Shown here piece after piece: positions 34,653 through 43,108 of a stretch of 50,932 bases of DNA (positions within the stretch are counted from its first letter, which is position 1; every line of letters starts with the position of its first letter). Position numbers and translations under genes: made by a program. Under the pieces are notes generated by a model, which was not told the DNA's origin, made no database searches, and saw nothing but the letters and a program-made list of their open reading frames with translations. Source of the DNA: Georgenia ruanii (lineage in GTDB: Bacteria; Actinomycetota; Actinomycetes; Actinomycetales; Actinomycetaceae). Where the stretch lies: assembly GCF_009193175.1 (NCBI RefSeq), contig NZ_VUKE01000027.1, positions 1 to 50,932 on the forward strand, in the 5' to 3' direction.

Positions 34653-36031
34653 GCCGCGAGCTCGCCGACGCCCGCCCGCTCCCGGTGTGGTGGGAGGACC
34701 GCGACGTCGCCGCCGTCTCCGGCCCGCTCACCCGGTCCACCACCGCCGACCTCGTCATCGTCGGCGGGGGGCTGACCGGGCTGTGGGCCGCGATCCACGC
34801 CCTCGAGGAGGCGCCAGGCCGGGACGTCGTCCTGCTGGAGGCCACGCACGTGGCGGCGGGGGCGTCCGGCCGCAACGGGGGCTTCGTCTCGGAGTCCCTC
34901 AGCCATGGCCTCTCCCACGGCGAGGCCACCTGGCCGGCGGAGCAGGACGCGCTGGTGCGGCTGGGCCGGCAGAACGTGCGCGAGATCGGCGAGTTTTTGC
35001 GCGCCGAGGGGATCGACGCGGACTTCCGCCTCTGCGGCAAGTCCATGATGGCGACCCGCCCGCACGAGGTGGCGGCGCTGCGCGCCGCGCACGAGCTGAG
35101 CGAGCGGTACGGCGAGGAGTCGCACCTGCTGGAGCGGGACGAGGCCCAGGCCGACGTGCACTCCCCCACCTATCTGGCCGGGCTGCGCACGCTGGGCGGG
35201 GGCCTGGTGGACCCGGCCGCGCTGTGCGCCGGGCTGCGTGACGCCGCCCTGGCCCGCGGGCTCCGCCTGCACGAGTCCACCGCGGTGACCCGGCTCGAGC
35301 GCGACGGCGCCGGCGTGCGGTGCCGGACCGCGCACGGCGACGTCCGCGCCCGCCAGGTGGTGGTCGCGACCAACGCCTTCGACCCGCTGCTGCGCCGGCT
35401 GCGCGCCTACGTCATCCCGGTGTGGGACTACGTGCTCGCCACCGCGCCGCTGACGCCGGCCCAGCTCGAGGCGGTCGGCTGGCGGCACGCCCAGGGCCTG
35501 ACCGACGCCGGCAACGAGTTCCACTACTACCGGCGCACCCGGGACGACCGGATCCTGTGGGGCGGGTACGACGCCGTCTACCACTTCCGTCGCCCCACCG
35601 CCCCGCACCACGAGCAGCGGGACCGGACCCACGAGCTGCTCGCCCGCCATTTCCGCGAGACCTTCCCCCAGCTCAGCGACGTCCGCTTCACCCACCGGTG
35701 GGGCGGGCTCATCGACACCACCTCGCGGTTCACGCCCGTGTTCGGCACCGCGCTGGGCGGCCGGGTGGCGTACGCCGTCGGCTACACCGGCCTGGGCGTG
35801 GCCGCGTCACGCTTCGGTGCGCGAGTCGCGCTCGACACCCTCGCCGGGCGCGAGACCGAGCGCACCCGCCTGGCGCTGGTGCGCAGGCCCCCCGTCCCCG
35901 TCCCGCCGGAGCCGCTGCGGTGGCCGGCGGTCCAGGTCACCCGGGCGGCGCTGGCCCGGGAGGACCGCACCGGGCGGCGCGGGCCCCTGCTGCGGGTGAT
36001 GGACCGCTTCGGCGTCGGCTTCAACAGCTAG
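34649..36031 (+). CDS. FAD-dependent amine oxidase (PuuB/DadA family)
   Basis: A 460-residue flavoenzyme. The dinucleotide-binding motif [17 protein letters not shown] is at about 36-52, [17 protein letters not shown] follows, and the C-terminal FAD contact is [18 protein letters not shown]. This layout matches gamma-glutamylputrescine oxidase (PuuB) and related D-amino acid/glycine oxidases, which make an aldehyde, ammonia and peroxide from an amine. GTG at 34649 overlaps the potA stop. Placement between a polyamine importer and an aldehyde dehydrogenase supports an amine substrate. No glutamylputrescine synthetase (PuuA) is nearby, so free amine may be oxidised directly. Confidence 0.88.
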   Translation: MSRELADARPLPVWWEDRDVAAVSGPLTRSTTADLVIVGGGLTGLWAAIHALEEAPGRDVVLLEATHVAAGASGRNGGFVSESLSHGLSHGEATWPAEQDALVRLGRQNVREIGEFLRAEGIDADFRLCGKSMMATRPHEVAALRAAHELSERYGEESHLLERDEAQADVHSPTYLAGLRTLGGGLVDPAALCAGLRDAALARGLRLHESTAVTRLERDGAGVRCRTAHGDVRARQVVVATNAFDPLLRRLRAYVIPVWDYVLATAPLTPAQLEAVGWRHAQGLTDAGNEFHYYRRTRDDRILWGGYDAVYHFRRPTAPHHEQRDRTHELLARHFRETFPQLSDVRFTHRWGGLIDTTSRFTPVFGTALGGRVAYAVGYTGLGVAASRFGARVALDTLAGRETERTRLALVRRPPVPVPPEPLRWPAVQVTRAALAREDRTGRRGPLLRVMDRFGVGFNS

Positions 36032-36039
36032 GAGAGAAC

Positions 36040-37497
36040 ATGGCACACGGACTCCACGTCGACGGCGTCACCCGCCCCGGCAGCGGCGAGGCCGCCCTGC
36101 TCGTCGACCCCGCCACCGGCGACATCGTCGACACCGTCAGCCAGGCGAGCGCCGCCGAGGTCACCGCCGCCGTCGACGCGGCCGCGGCCGCCTTCCCGGG
36201 CTGGGCGGCGCGCACCCCCGGGGAGCGGGCACGGGTGCTGCTGCGCCTGGCGGACCTGCTGGAGGACGACGCCGAGGCGCTCACGGACCTCGAGGTGGCC
36301 GAGACGGGCAAGCCCGTGGCCGTCTTCCGCGACGGGGAGCTGCCCTTCGCGGCCGACAACCTCCGCTTCTTCGCCGGCTCCGCCCGCTCGCTGGAGGGCA
36401 CCGGGGCGGGCAGCTTCAGCGCCGGCTACACCTCGATGCTCGTGCGCCGCCCCCTCGGGGTGGTCGCCGGCATCGCCCCGTGGAACTTCCCGCTCGTCAT
36501 GGCGGTCTGGAAGATCGGCCCCGCCCTGGCCGCCGGCAACACCATCGTGCTCAAGCCGGCACCGAGCACGCCGCGCAGCGCCATCCGGCTGGCCGAGCTC
36601 GCCGCCCGGGCCGGCCTGCCCGCGGGCGTGCTCAACGTCGTGACCGGCGGCGCCGACGTCGGCCAGGCGCTGGTGCACGACCGCCGGGTCGCGATGGTGT
36701 CCGTCACCGGCTCGCCCGGCGCCGGCCGCGCCGTGATGGAGTCGGCGGCGACGAGCACCAAGCGGGTGCACCTCGAGCTCGGCGGCAAGGCGCCGGCGCT
36801 GGTCTTCGGCGACGCCGACCTCCAGGCGGCGGCCACGGCGCTGACGATGGCCGCCACCTACAACAGCGGCCAGGACTGCACCGCCGCCACCCGGGCGTAC
36901 GTGCACACCTCCGTCGCTGACCGCCTGACCGGCCTCCTCGCCGAGCAGATGGGCCGGGTCCGGGTGGGGCACCCGCGCGAGGAGGCCACCGACATCGGCC
37001 CGCTGGTCTCGACCGGGCACCGCGACCGCGTCCACGGGTTCGTCACCCGGGCCGTCGCGGCCGGCGCCACGCTGCGTGCCGGCGGGGTGCTGCCCGAGGG
37101 GCCGGGCGCCTACTACCCGCCGACCCTGCTCACCGGCGCGGCGCAGGACGCCGAGATCGTCCAGGACGAGGTGTTCGGGCCGGTGCTGGTGCTGGGCACG
37201 TTCGAGACCGAGGACGAGGCCGTCGCGCTGGCCAACGACAGCGCCTACGGCCTGGCGTCCTCGATCTGGACCACGGACGTGGCCACCGCCCTGCGCGTGG
37301 CCCCGCGGATCCAGGCGGGCGTCACCTGGGTCAACGACCACCTGCCGATCGCGTCCGAGGCCCCGCACGGCGGCGTCAAGGGCAGCGGCTTCGGCAAGGA
37401 CATGAGCCACGAGGCGGTGCTGGAGTACACCGTCACCCAGCACGTGATGATCAAGCACGCGCTCCGGCAAGCCCACGACTCCTTCCGCCCGGCCTGA
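36040..37497 (+). CDS. Aldehyde dehydrogenase, gamma-aminobutyraldehyde (PatD) type
   Basis: A 485-residue NAD(P)-dependent dehydrogenase. The catalytic Cys is C280 in NSGQDC and the general-base Glu is E246 in LELGGK. The NAD site has IAPWNFPLVMA, LKPAPSTP and the SVTGSPGAG loop. The NSGQDCTAATR segment resembles PatD (YdcW), which oxidises 4-aminobutanal to GABA, better than betaine or succinate-semialdehyde enzymes. It would take the aldehyde formed by the preceding oxidase. ATG at 36040 has GGAGAG upstream. Confidence 0.9.
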   Translation: MAHGLHVDGVTRPGSGEAALLVDPATGDIVDTVSQASAAEVTAAVDAAAAAFPGWAARTPGERARVLLRLADLLEDDAEALTDLEVAETGKPVAVFRDGELPFAADNLRFFAGSARSLEGTGAGSFSAGYTSMLVRRPLGVVAGIAPWNFPLVMAVWKIGPALAAGNTIVLKPAPSTPRSAIRLAELAARAGLPAGVLNVVTGGADVGQALVHDRRVAMVSVTGSPGAGRAVMESAATSTKRVHLELGGKAPALVFGDADLQAAATALTMAATYNSGQDCTAATRAYVHTSVADRLTGLLAEQMGRVRVGHPREEATDIGPLVSTGHRDRVHGFVTRAVAAGATLRAGGVLPEGPGAYYPPTLLTGAAQDAEIVQDEVFGPVLVLGTFETEDEAVALANDSAYGLASSIWTTDVATALRVAPRIQAGVTWVNDHLPIASEAPHGGVKGSGFGKDMSHEAVLEYTVTQHVMIKHALRQAHDSFRPA

Positions 37498-37531
37498 GCG
37501 GCGCCCGACCGCGGCACCGAGGGAGATGCCC

Positions 37532-39838
37532 ATGGCAGAGCGGCTTCGCACGGCGACCCACGTCGGCAGCTACGAGGTGCGGGTCGAGGACGGGCGCGCC
37601 GTCGCCCTCACGCCGGTCGCCGAGGACCCCTGGCCCAACCGGCTCGGCGACGGGCTGCTCGACGTCCAGCGTGGCCCCCTGCGGATCACCCGCCCGATGG
37701 TCCGCGCCGGCTGGCTCGAGCGGGGCCCCGGACCGGCGCACGGGAGCCGGGGCGCGGAACCGTTCGTCGCGGTCGACTGGGAGACCGCCTACGACCTCGT
37801 GGCCGGCGAGCTCGCCCGGGTGCGCAGCGAGCACGGGGACGCCGCGGTGTACGGCGGCTCGTACGGGTGGGGCAGCGCCGGGCGGTTCCACCACCCGCAG
37901 AGCCAGATCCACCGCTTCCTGCGCCTGGGCGGCGGGTACACCGACTCGGTGAACTCCTACAGCGCCGGCGCCATGGAGGTGATCCTCCCGCACGTCATCG
38001 GCGGGGACTCGTGGGCGTTCGCCGAGCGGGGCGTCCAGTGGCCCGACATCGCCCGCGACGGCGAGCTCGTCGTGAGCTTCGGCGGGCTCGCCCCCAAGAA
38101 CGCCTACGCCAACGCCGGCGGCGTGGGCCGGCACGTGCAGCCCGAGTGGCAACGCCGCTGCAAGCAGGCCGGCGTGGCGTTCGTCAACGTCTCCCCGCTG
38201 CGCACCGACGCCGCCGACCTCCTGGAGGCGGAGTGGATCGCGCCCCGGCCGGGCACCGACGTCGCGCTCATGCTGGGCCTGGCGCACGAGCTGGTCCGGA
38301 CGGGCCGGCACGACCTGGACTTCCTCACCCGGTGCTGCGTCGGCTGGGACCGGTTCGCGCGCTACCTCAGCGGCGACGTCGACGGGGTGGCGAAGGACGT
38401 CCGGTGGGCGGCCGCGATCTGCGAGGTCGCCGCCGGCGTGCTGATGCGCCTCGCGGAACGGATCGCCACCCGCCGGACGACCATCAACGTCAGCTGGTCG
38501 CTGCAGCGGATGCGCCACGGCGAGCAGGTGCACTGGATGGGCGTCGTCCTCTCGGCGATGTCGGGCTCCCTGGGCCGCCCGGGCGGCGGGTACGCCGGCG
38601 GGCTGGGCATCTCGCAGATGGGCGTCCGGCCCCGGCGGCACCGGATCGCCGCGCTCCCGCAGGGACCCAACGCGGTCGGCGAGTCGATCCCCGTCGCCCG
38701 GATCGCCGACATGCTGCTCGCGCCGGGCGCGCCGTACGAGTACGACGGCGAGCGGCGCACCTACCCGCACGTCCGGCTCGTCTACTGGGCGGGCGGCAAC
38801 CCGTTCCACCACCATCAGGACCTCAACCGGCTGGTGGAGGCCTGGCAGCGGCCCGACACGGTCGTCTGCCACGAGTCGTGGTGGAACCCGCTCGCCCGGT
38901 TCAGCGACGTCGTCCTGCCCGTCGCGACGCCGCTCGAACGGGAGGACTTCGCCGTCGGCATGATGGACCTGACCGTGACCGCCATGCACCGCGTGCTCGA
39001 GCCCCCGCCCGGCGTCCCCACGGACTACGAGGCCTTCGCCGCCCTCGCCCGACGGCTCGGGTTCGGGCCGGCGTTCACCGAGGGGCGCACCGCCGCGGCG
39101 TGGGTCCGAGAGCTCTACGCCCGCACCCGCGACGGCCTCGCCGGGGAGGGGATCGGCCTGCCGTACTTCGAGGAGTTCTGGTCCTCCGGCGTGGCGAGAA
39201 CCCCCGAACCGGCTCCCGTGCCGGAGCGCTCCTTCGCGCTGCTGCGCGCCGACCCGGGGGCGCATCCGTTCGAGACGCCGTCGGGGCGGATCGAGATCTA
39301 CTCGGCGACGGTCGCGTCGTTCGGGTACGACGACTGCCCCGGACACCCGACGTGGCTGGAGCCGGAGGAGTGGCTCGGCGGCCGGGCGGCCCGCCGCCAC
39401 GGGCTGCACCTGGTCTCCAACCAGCCCCGGACCCGGCTCCACAGCCAGCTGGACCACGCGGCGCACAGCCGCAAGTCCGAGGTGCACGGTCGAGAGCCCA
39501 TCCTCCTCCACCCGGACGACGCGCGTGCCCGCGGGGTGGCGGACGGTCAGGTGGTCCGCGTGTTCAACGACCGCGGGGCGTGCCTGGCCGGCGCCCGGCT
39601 CACGACCGACGTGCGGCCCGGCGTGGTGGTGCTGTCCACGGGCGCGTGGTTCGACCCCGAGGAGCCGGGCCGCCCCGCCTCGCTGGAGCGCCACGGCAAC
39701 CCGAACGTCCTGACGCCGGACCGGGGGGCGTCCCAGCTCTCGCAGGGGCCGTCGCCCGGCTCGTGCCTCGTCGAGCTCGAGCCCTGGGCCGGGCCCCTTC
39801 CGCCGATCGGGTGCTTCACCCCGCCGGAGATCCGGTGA
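37532..39838 (+). CDS. Molybdopterin oxidoreductase, DMSO/biotin-sulfoxide reductase group
   Basis: A 768-residue enzyme of the DMSO reductase family. The segment GGSYGWGSAGRFHHPQSQIHRF and the NSYSAGAMEVILPHVIGG stretch, where S144 should ligand molybdenum, place it with BisC, TMAO and DMSO reductases. The C-terminal MoCo-binding domain (about 620-760) has SNQPRTRLHSQLDHA. There is no N-terminal iron-sulfur Cys motif and no twin-arginine signal, so it is cytoplasmic like BisC. ATG at 37532 is chosen: GAGGGAG ends 6 bases before it, whereas the ATG at 37526 abuts the ribosome site. It is 34 bases after the aldehyde dehydrogenase. Methionine or biotin sulfoxide are possible substrates. Confidence 0.88.
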   Translation: MAERLRTATHVGSYEVRVEDGRAVALTPVAEDPWPNRLGDGLLDVQRGPLRITRPMVRAGWLERGPGPAHGSRGAEPFVAVDWETAYDLVAGELARVRSEHGDAAVYGGSYGWGSAGRFHHPQSQIHRFLRLGGGYTDSVNSYSAGAMEVILPHVIGGDSWAFAERGVQWPDIARDGELVVSFGGLAPKNAYANAGGVGRHVQPEWQRRCKQAGVAFVNVSPLRTDAADLLEAEWIAPRPGTDVALMLGLAHELVRTGRHDLDFLTRCCVGWDRFARYLSGDVDGVAKDVRWAAAICEVAAGVLMRLAERIATRRTTINVSWSLQRMRHGEQVHWMGVVLSAMSGSLGRPGGGYAGGLGISQMGVRPRRHRIAALPQGPNAVGESIPVARIADMLLAPGAPYEYDGERRTYPHVRLVYWAGGNPFHHHQDLNRLVEAWQRPDTVVCHESWWNPLARFSDVVLPVATPLEREDFAVGMMDLTVTAMHRVLEPPPGVPTDYEAFAALARRLGFGPAFTEGRTAAAWVRELYARTRDGLAGEGIGLPYFEEFWSSGVARTPEPAPVPERSFALLRADPGAHPFETPSGRIEIYSATVASFGYDDCPGHPTWLEPEEWLGGRAARRHGLHLVSNQPRTRLHSQLDHAAHSRKSEVHGREPILLHPDDARARGVADGQVVRVFNDRGACLAGARLTTDVRPGVVVLSTGAWFDPEEPGRPASLERHGNPNVLTPDRGASQLSQGPSPGSCLVELEPWAGPLPPIGCFTPPEIR

Positions 39839-39849
39839 CGATCGCCGAC

Positions 39850-39873
39850 GACGGCCCCGAGGGCCTGGCCGTC
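39850..39873. terminator. Hairpin between convergent molybdoenzyme and MFS genes
   Basis: GACGGCC (39850-39856) and GGCCGTC (39867-39873) form a 7-base stem within the 40-base gap between convergent coding regions. Confidence 0.45.
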
Positions 39874-39878
39874 AGGGG

Positions 39879-41177
39879 TCAGGCCCGGGCGACCCGGCCG
39901 GTCTTGGCCACGTCCCGGCGCCCGTGCACCGCGTGGTAGAGCCCGGCGGCCAGGACCGCCAGGACGGCCAGCAGCGCGTACATGGTCGTGTACCCGGTGG
40001 CCGAGACCAGCACGCCGAGGAGGATCGGCCCCACGCCGATGCCGACGTCGGCCAGGAGCAGCAGCGTCGAGATGCCGGTGCCGAGCTTGTGCGGCGGCAC
40101 GGCGCTGACGGCGATGGCCTGGGCGGCGGGCATCAGGGTGCCGTAGCCCAGACCGGTGAGGGCGCCGGCCACGACGACGTGCCAGTCGGCGTCCGCCACG
40201 GCCAGCAGGCCCAGGGCCAGCACGAAGCAGACCAGGCCCAGGTAGACGACGACGTTGTCGCCCTTGCGGTCCTGCACGGTGCCGAGCACGAACCGCATGA
40301 GGAGCATCGCGATCGCGTAGGCGACGAAGAACAGCCCCGCGCCGGCCACCACGTCGCGCTGCTCGGAGTAGGCGTTCAGGTAGGTGATGACGCCCGCGTA
40401 GCACAGGCCGATGACCAGCATGAAGCAGCCGATCGGGACGACCGCCGGGTGGGCGATGTCGCGGAAGGAGAAGCGGGCACGCCTCGCGGGGGCGGCGCCC
40501 GCCTCCCGGGCGGCCCGCTCGGCGGCGGCCTCGGCCTCGCGCTGGTGCAGGGGCTTGCGCAGGAACAGGCCGAGCAGCAGCCCGACGACGGCGGTGCCGA
40601 GCACGGTCCAGAACATCGCGTCGTAGCCGACGGAGCCCACGAGCAGCAGGCCCAGGGCCGGGCCGACCGCGGTGGCCAGCGTGGTGGCCAGCGCGAGGTA
40701 GCCGGTGCCCTCGGCGCGGCGGGAGGCGGGGATGGCGGACTGCGCGATGGCCATGGTGGCGGTGCTGGCGAAGGCGTAGGCGGCGCCGTGCACGGCCCGC
40801 ACCCCGATCAGCAGGGCCAGGGACCCGGCGGGCACGTAGAACGCGCAGGCCACGACCACCACGGCCAGGGCGACGAGCATGACCTTGCGGCGGCCGAGCA
40901 CGTCCACGAGGTACCCGGAGACGAGGCGGGCCGCGGTGGCCCCGACGACGAAGGCGCTGGAGGCGAAGCCGCTGGCGGCGTCCGAGGCGGCGAACTGCTT
41001 CACCGCGTACAGCGCCATCGTCGTCACGAGGATGTAGAAGACGAGGTACTGGATGAAGCTGACCAGCCAGGCCAGGACGAACGTCGGCGTGAAGACCGGC
41101 TCCTTGGCGCGCTGGGGTGGGGCGGCGGCACCGTCCGGTAGTGCGATCTGCTGCTGCACGTCGACGGGGGAGGTCAC
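39879..41177 (-). CDS. MFS transporter
   Basis: A 432-residue, 12-helix major facilitator. Helix 1 begins TFVLAWLVSFIQYLVFYILV; the loop 2-3 motif reads GYLVDVLGRRKVML; a central charged loop (about 205-235) separates the halves. It resembles drug- or sugar-efflux MFS of the YhhS/ARAJ kind, but the substrate is unknown. The start ATG at 41177 has no clear Shine-Dalgarno site. A palindrome at 41203-41226 shares an 8-mer with the TetR operator at 42359, so the same regulator may act on it. Confidence 0.88.
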   Translation of the reverse strand: MTSPVDVQQQIALPDGAAAPPQRAKEPVFTPTFVLAWLVSFIQYLVFYILVTTMALYAVKQFAASDAASGFASSAFVVGATAARLVSGYLVDVLGRRKVMLVALAVVVVACAFYVPAGSLALLIGVRAVHGAAYAFASTATMAIAQSAIPASRRAEGTGYLALATTLATAVGPALGLLLVGSVGYDAMFWTVLGTAVVGLLLGLFLRKPLHQREAEAAAERAAREAGAAPARRARFSFRDIAHPAVVPIGCFMLVIGLCYAGVITYLNAYSEQRDVVAGAGLFFVAYAIAMLLMRFVLGTVQDRKGDNVVVYLGLVCFVLALGLLAVADADWHVVVAGALTGLGYGTLMPAAQAIAVSAVPPHKLGTGISTLLLLADVGIGVGPILLGVLVSATGYTTMYALLAVLAVLAAGLYHAVHGRRDVAKTGRVARA

Positions 41178-41202
41178 AACACGCCTTTCCGGTTTCTTTC
41201 CT

Positions 41203-41226
41203 GTTACTTAGGCTCCCTAATTTTAC
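41203..41226. promoter_or_regulatory. Inverted repeat upstream of the MFS gene
   Basis: TTAGG-CTC-CCTAA is a perfect inner inverted repeat flanked by GTTAC and TTTTAC. It is one of the few AT-rich spots here and lies 26 bases before the MFS start. It shares TTACTTAG with the palindrome at 42359-42373. It is not a full iron box (no second CCTAA arm at the right spacing). Confidence 0.45.
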
Positions 41227-41270
41227 GCGTTTTCCGGTCCGTCTGGGTTGTGATGTTCGTCCGGGCGCCG

Positions 41271-42320
41271 TCAGCGCGAGCCCGCGTCCCGGATCTCGAT
41301 GACGGCCTTGCCCCGCACCCGGCCGGTCTCGAGGGCGCGGATGGCCTCGGTTGCCTGGTCGAGCGGGTAGGTCCGGTCCAGGCTGGGCGTCACCGTGCCG
41401 GCCTCCAGGAGCGCGGTGAGCCGCTCGAGGGTCTCGGCACGCACGAGGCCGAGGAACATCGTCAGCCGCTGGCGCACGAACGGGGACAGGGCGAGCGCGG
41501 CCAGCTGCCGGCCCATGCCGCCGGTGAGGCTGCCGCCCTCCTCCCCGCCGGTGAGGACGGCGGTCCCAGCGGGCGTCAACGCGCGGCGCAGGCGGGAGAT
41601 CGTCGGGTTGCCAGCGATGTCGAGGATGAGGTCCCAGCGGTCGCGGCCGTCGGCGAAGTCCTCGCGGGTGTAGTCGAGGACGTGGTCGGCGCCGAGGGCG
41701 CGCACGAGGTCGAGCTTCGCCGTACTGGCCACGCCGGTGACCTCCGCCCCGGCGGCCTTGGCGAGCTGGACGGCGTAGCCACCCACGCCGCCGGACGCGC
41801 CGATGACGAGGACCTCCTGGCCCGCAGCGAGACGACCCGCGGCGAGGCCCTGCAGGGCGGTGCACGCCGAGACCGGCACCGCGGCGGCCTGGGCGAAGGT
41901 GAGGTTCACGGGCTTGCGGGCCAGCTGCTTCTCCGTGGCGACGGCGTACTCGGCAAAGCTGCCGTTCCCGGCGCCGTAGACCTCGTCGCCGACGGCGAAC
42001 CGCGTCACCTTGGGCCCCACGGCCACCACCGTGCCGGCGAGGTCCATCCCCAGCACGGGGTTCCGCGGCCGACGGACGCCGAAGGCGAGACGGCCCAGGT
42101 AGGGCAGCCCGGTCATCAGGTGGACGACGCCGCGGTCGAGACCGGCCGCGCGCATCTCGACGAGCACCTCCCCGTCGCCGACGGCGGGACGCGGGAGCGA
42201 GGCGAGGCGGACGACGTCGGCCGAGCCGTACTCCTCGCGGACGGCGGCACGCATGGTGGCGTGCGGCTCGGCGGGATCGGCCGAGGTCCTCGCGGTCACT
42301 GACTGCCGCTCTGATGCCAT
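41271..42320 (-). CDS. Zinc-free quinone-oxidoreductase-like NADP enzyme (MDR family)
   Basis: A 349-residue medium-chain dehydrogenase/reductase of the quinone oxidoreductase type. The catalytic domain has VGDGEVLVEMRAAGLDRGVVHL and NPVLGMDLAGTVVAVG, and the nucleotide site is VLVIGASGGVGGYAVQLAKA (AxxGGxG). Zinc ligands are absent. Such enzymes reduce quinones, enones or other electrophiles. GAAGGG precedes the ATG at 42320. It is divergent from a TetR gene with a perfect palindrome between them, a typical inducible detoxification pair. Confidence 0.9.
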   Translation of the reverse strand: MASERQSVTARTSADPAEPHATMRAAVREEYGSADVVRLASLPRPAVGDGEVLVEMRAAGLDRGVVHLMTGLPYLGRLAFGVRRPRNPVLGMDLAGTVVAVGPKVTRFAVGDEVYGAGNGSFAEYAVATEKQLARKPVNLTFAQAAAVPVSACTALQGLAAGRLAAGQEVLVIGASGGVGGYAVQLAKAAGAEVTGVASTAKLDLVRALGADHVLDYTREDFADGRDRWDLILDIAGNPTISRLRRALTPAGTAVLTGGEEGGSLTGGMGRQLAALALSPFVRQRLTMFLGLVRAETLERLTALLEAGTVTPSLDRTYPLDQATEAIRALETGRVRGKAVIEIRDAGSR

Positions 42321-42358
42321 GACATGCCCTTCGTCGGGCGGCGGGACCCGGCGCCCCG

Positions 42359-42373
42359 CCTTACTTAGTAAGG
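42359..42373. promoter_or_regulatory. Perfect 15-bp palindromic TetR operator
   Basis: CCTTACT-T-AGTAAGG is a perfect 7+7 inverted repeat in the gap between the oxidoreductase and the TetR gene. A second, imperfect copy CCTTACAAAGTAC begins at 42382. A double site of this kind is common for TetR autorepression with control of a divergent gene. Confidence 0.7.
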
Positions 42374-42438
42374 GAGCGTAGCCTTACAAAGTACGATCGT
42401 CTAGCGCGGTGGAGATGCCGCTCGGAGGGACAGCGGAC

Positions 42439-43101
42439 ATGGCAGACGGAGCAGGCGATGGGCCAGCGCGCGCGCCGCTCACCCGCGAGCGCGTGCTGGG
42501 CTGCGCCGTCGCCCTCGCGGACGCGAAGGGGCTCGGCGCGCTCACCATGCGTTCCCTCGCGCAGGAGCTCGGCGTCAAGCCCATGTCGCTGTACCACCAC
42601 GTGGCCAACAAGGACGCCATCCTCGACGGCATCGTGGACATGGTCTTCGCTGAGATGGAGCTCCCGTCGCCAGGTGGCGACTGGCGCGCCGAGCTCGCCC
42701 GCCGCGCGACCTCGGCGCGCGGCGTGCTGCGCCGCCACCCCTGGGCCATCGCCCTCATGGAGTCGAGGGCGGTGCCGGGGCCGGCCAACCTGCGCCACCA
42801 CGACGCCGTGCTCGGCACCCTGCGGAAGGCCGGGTTCTCGGTGCCGATGACCGCGCACGCCTACGCGCTCCTGGACGCCTACGTCTACGGCTTCGCGGTC
42901 CAGGAGGCGGCGCTGCCGTTCGGCCCGGACTCGCCCCCCGACGTCACCGCGTCGATCGCGGCCCAGATCTCCCCCGACGACTACCCCCACCTCGTCGAGC
43001 TGGCGACGACGCACGCCATGCAGCCCGGGTACGACTTCGGCGACGAGTTCAAGTTCGGCCTCGGCGTCATCCTCGACGCGCTGGCGGCGGCCCTGCCCTA
43101 G
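42439..43101 (+). CDS. TetR-family regulator (TetR_C, tetracycline-repressor-like)
   Basis: A 220-residue regulator. The helix-turn-helix (about 15-62) reads RERVLGCAVALADAKGLGAL then LAQELGVKPMSLYHHVANKD, the classical TetR recognition-helix pattern with SLYHHV. The C-terminal domain belongs to the TetR_C group (RRHPWAIALMESRA). ATG at 42439 is chosen because GGAGGG ends 9 bases upstream; a GTG at 42409 overlaps the operator region. It probably represses itself and the divergent quinone-oxidoreductase-like gene through the palindrome at 42359. Confidence 0.9.
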   Translation: MADGAGDGPARAPLTRERVLGCAVALADAKGLGALTMRSLAQELGVKPMSLYHHVANKDAILDGIVDMVFAEMELPSPGGDWRAELARRATSARGVLRRHPWAIALMESRAVPGPANLRHHDAVLGTLRKAGFSVPMTAHAYALLDAYVYGFAVQEAALPFGPDSPPDVTASIAAQISPDDYPHLVELATTHAMQPGYDFGDEFKFGLGVILDALAAALP

Positions 43102-43108
43102 CCGCCGG

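Noticed and set aside
37451-39694. 747-codon minus-strand open frame opposite the molybdoenzyme
   Set aside because: It mirrors a well-conserved DMSO-reductase-family gene; the long frame is an effect of G/C third positions.
41203-41226. Second DtxR/IdeR iron box before the MFS gene
   Set aside because: TTAGG-CTC-CCTAA has the core letters but the arm spacing and the outer CCTAA/TTAGG halves of the 19-base consensus are missing; similarity to the TetR palindrome is better.
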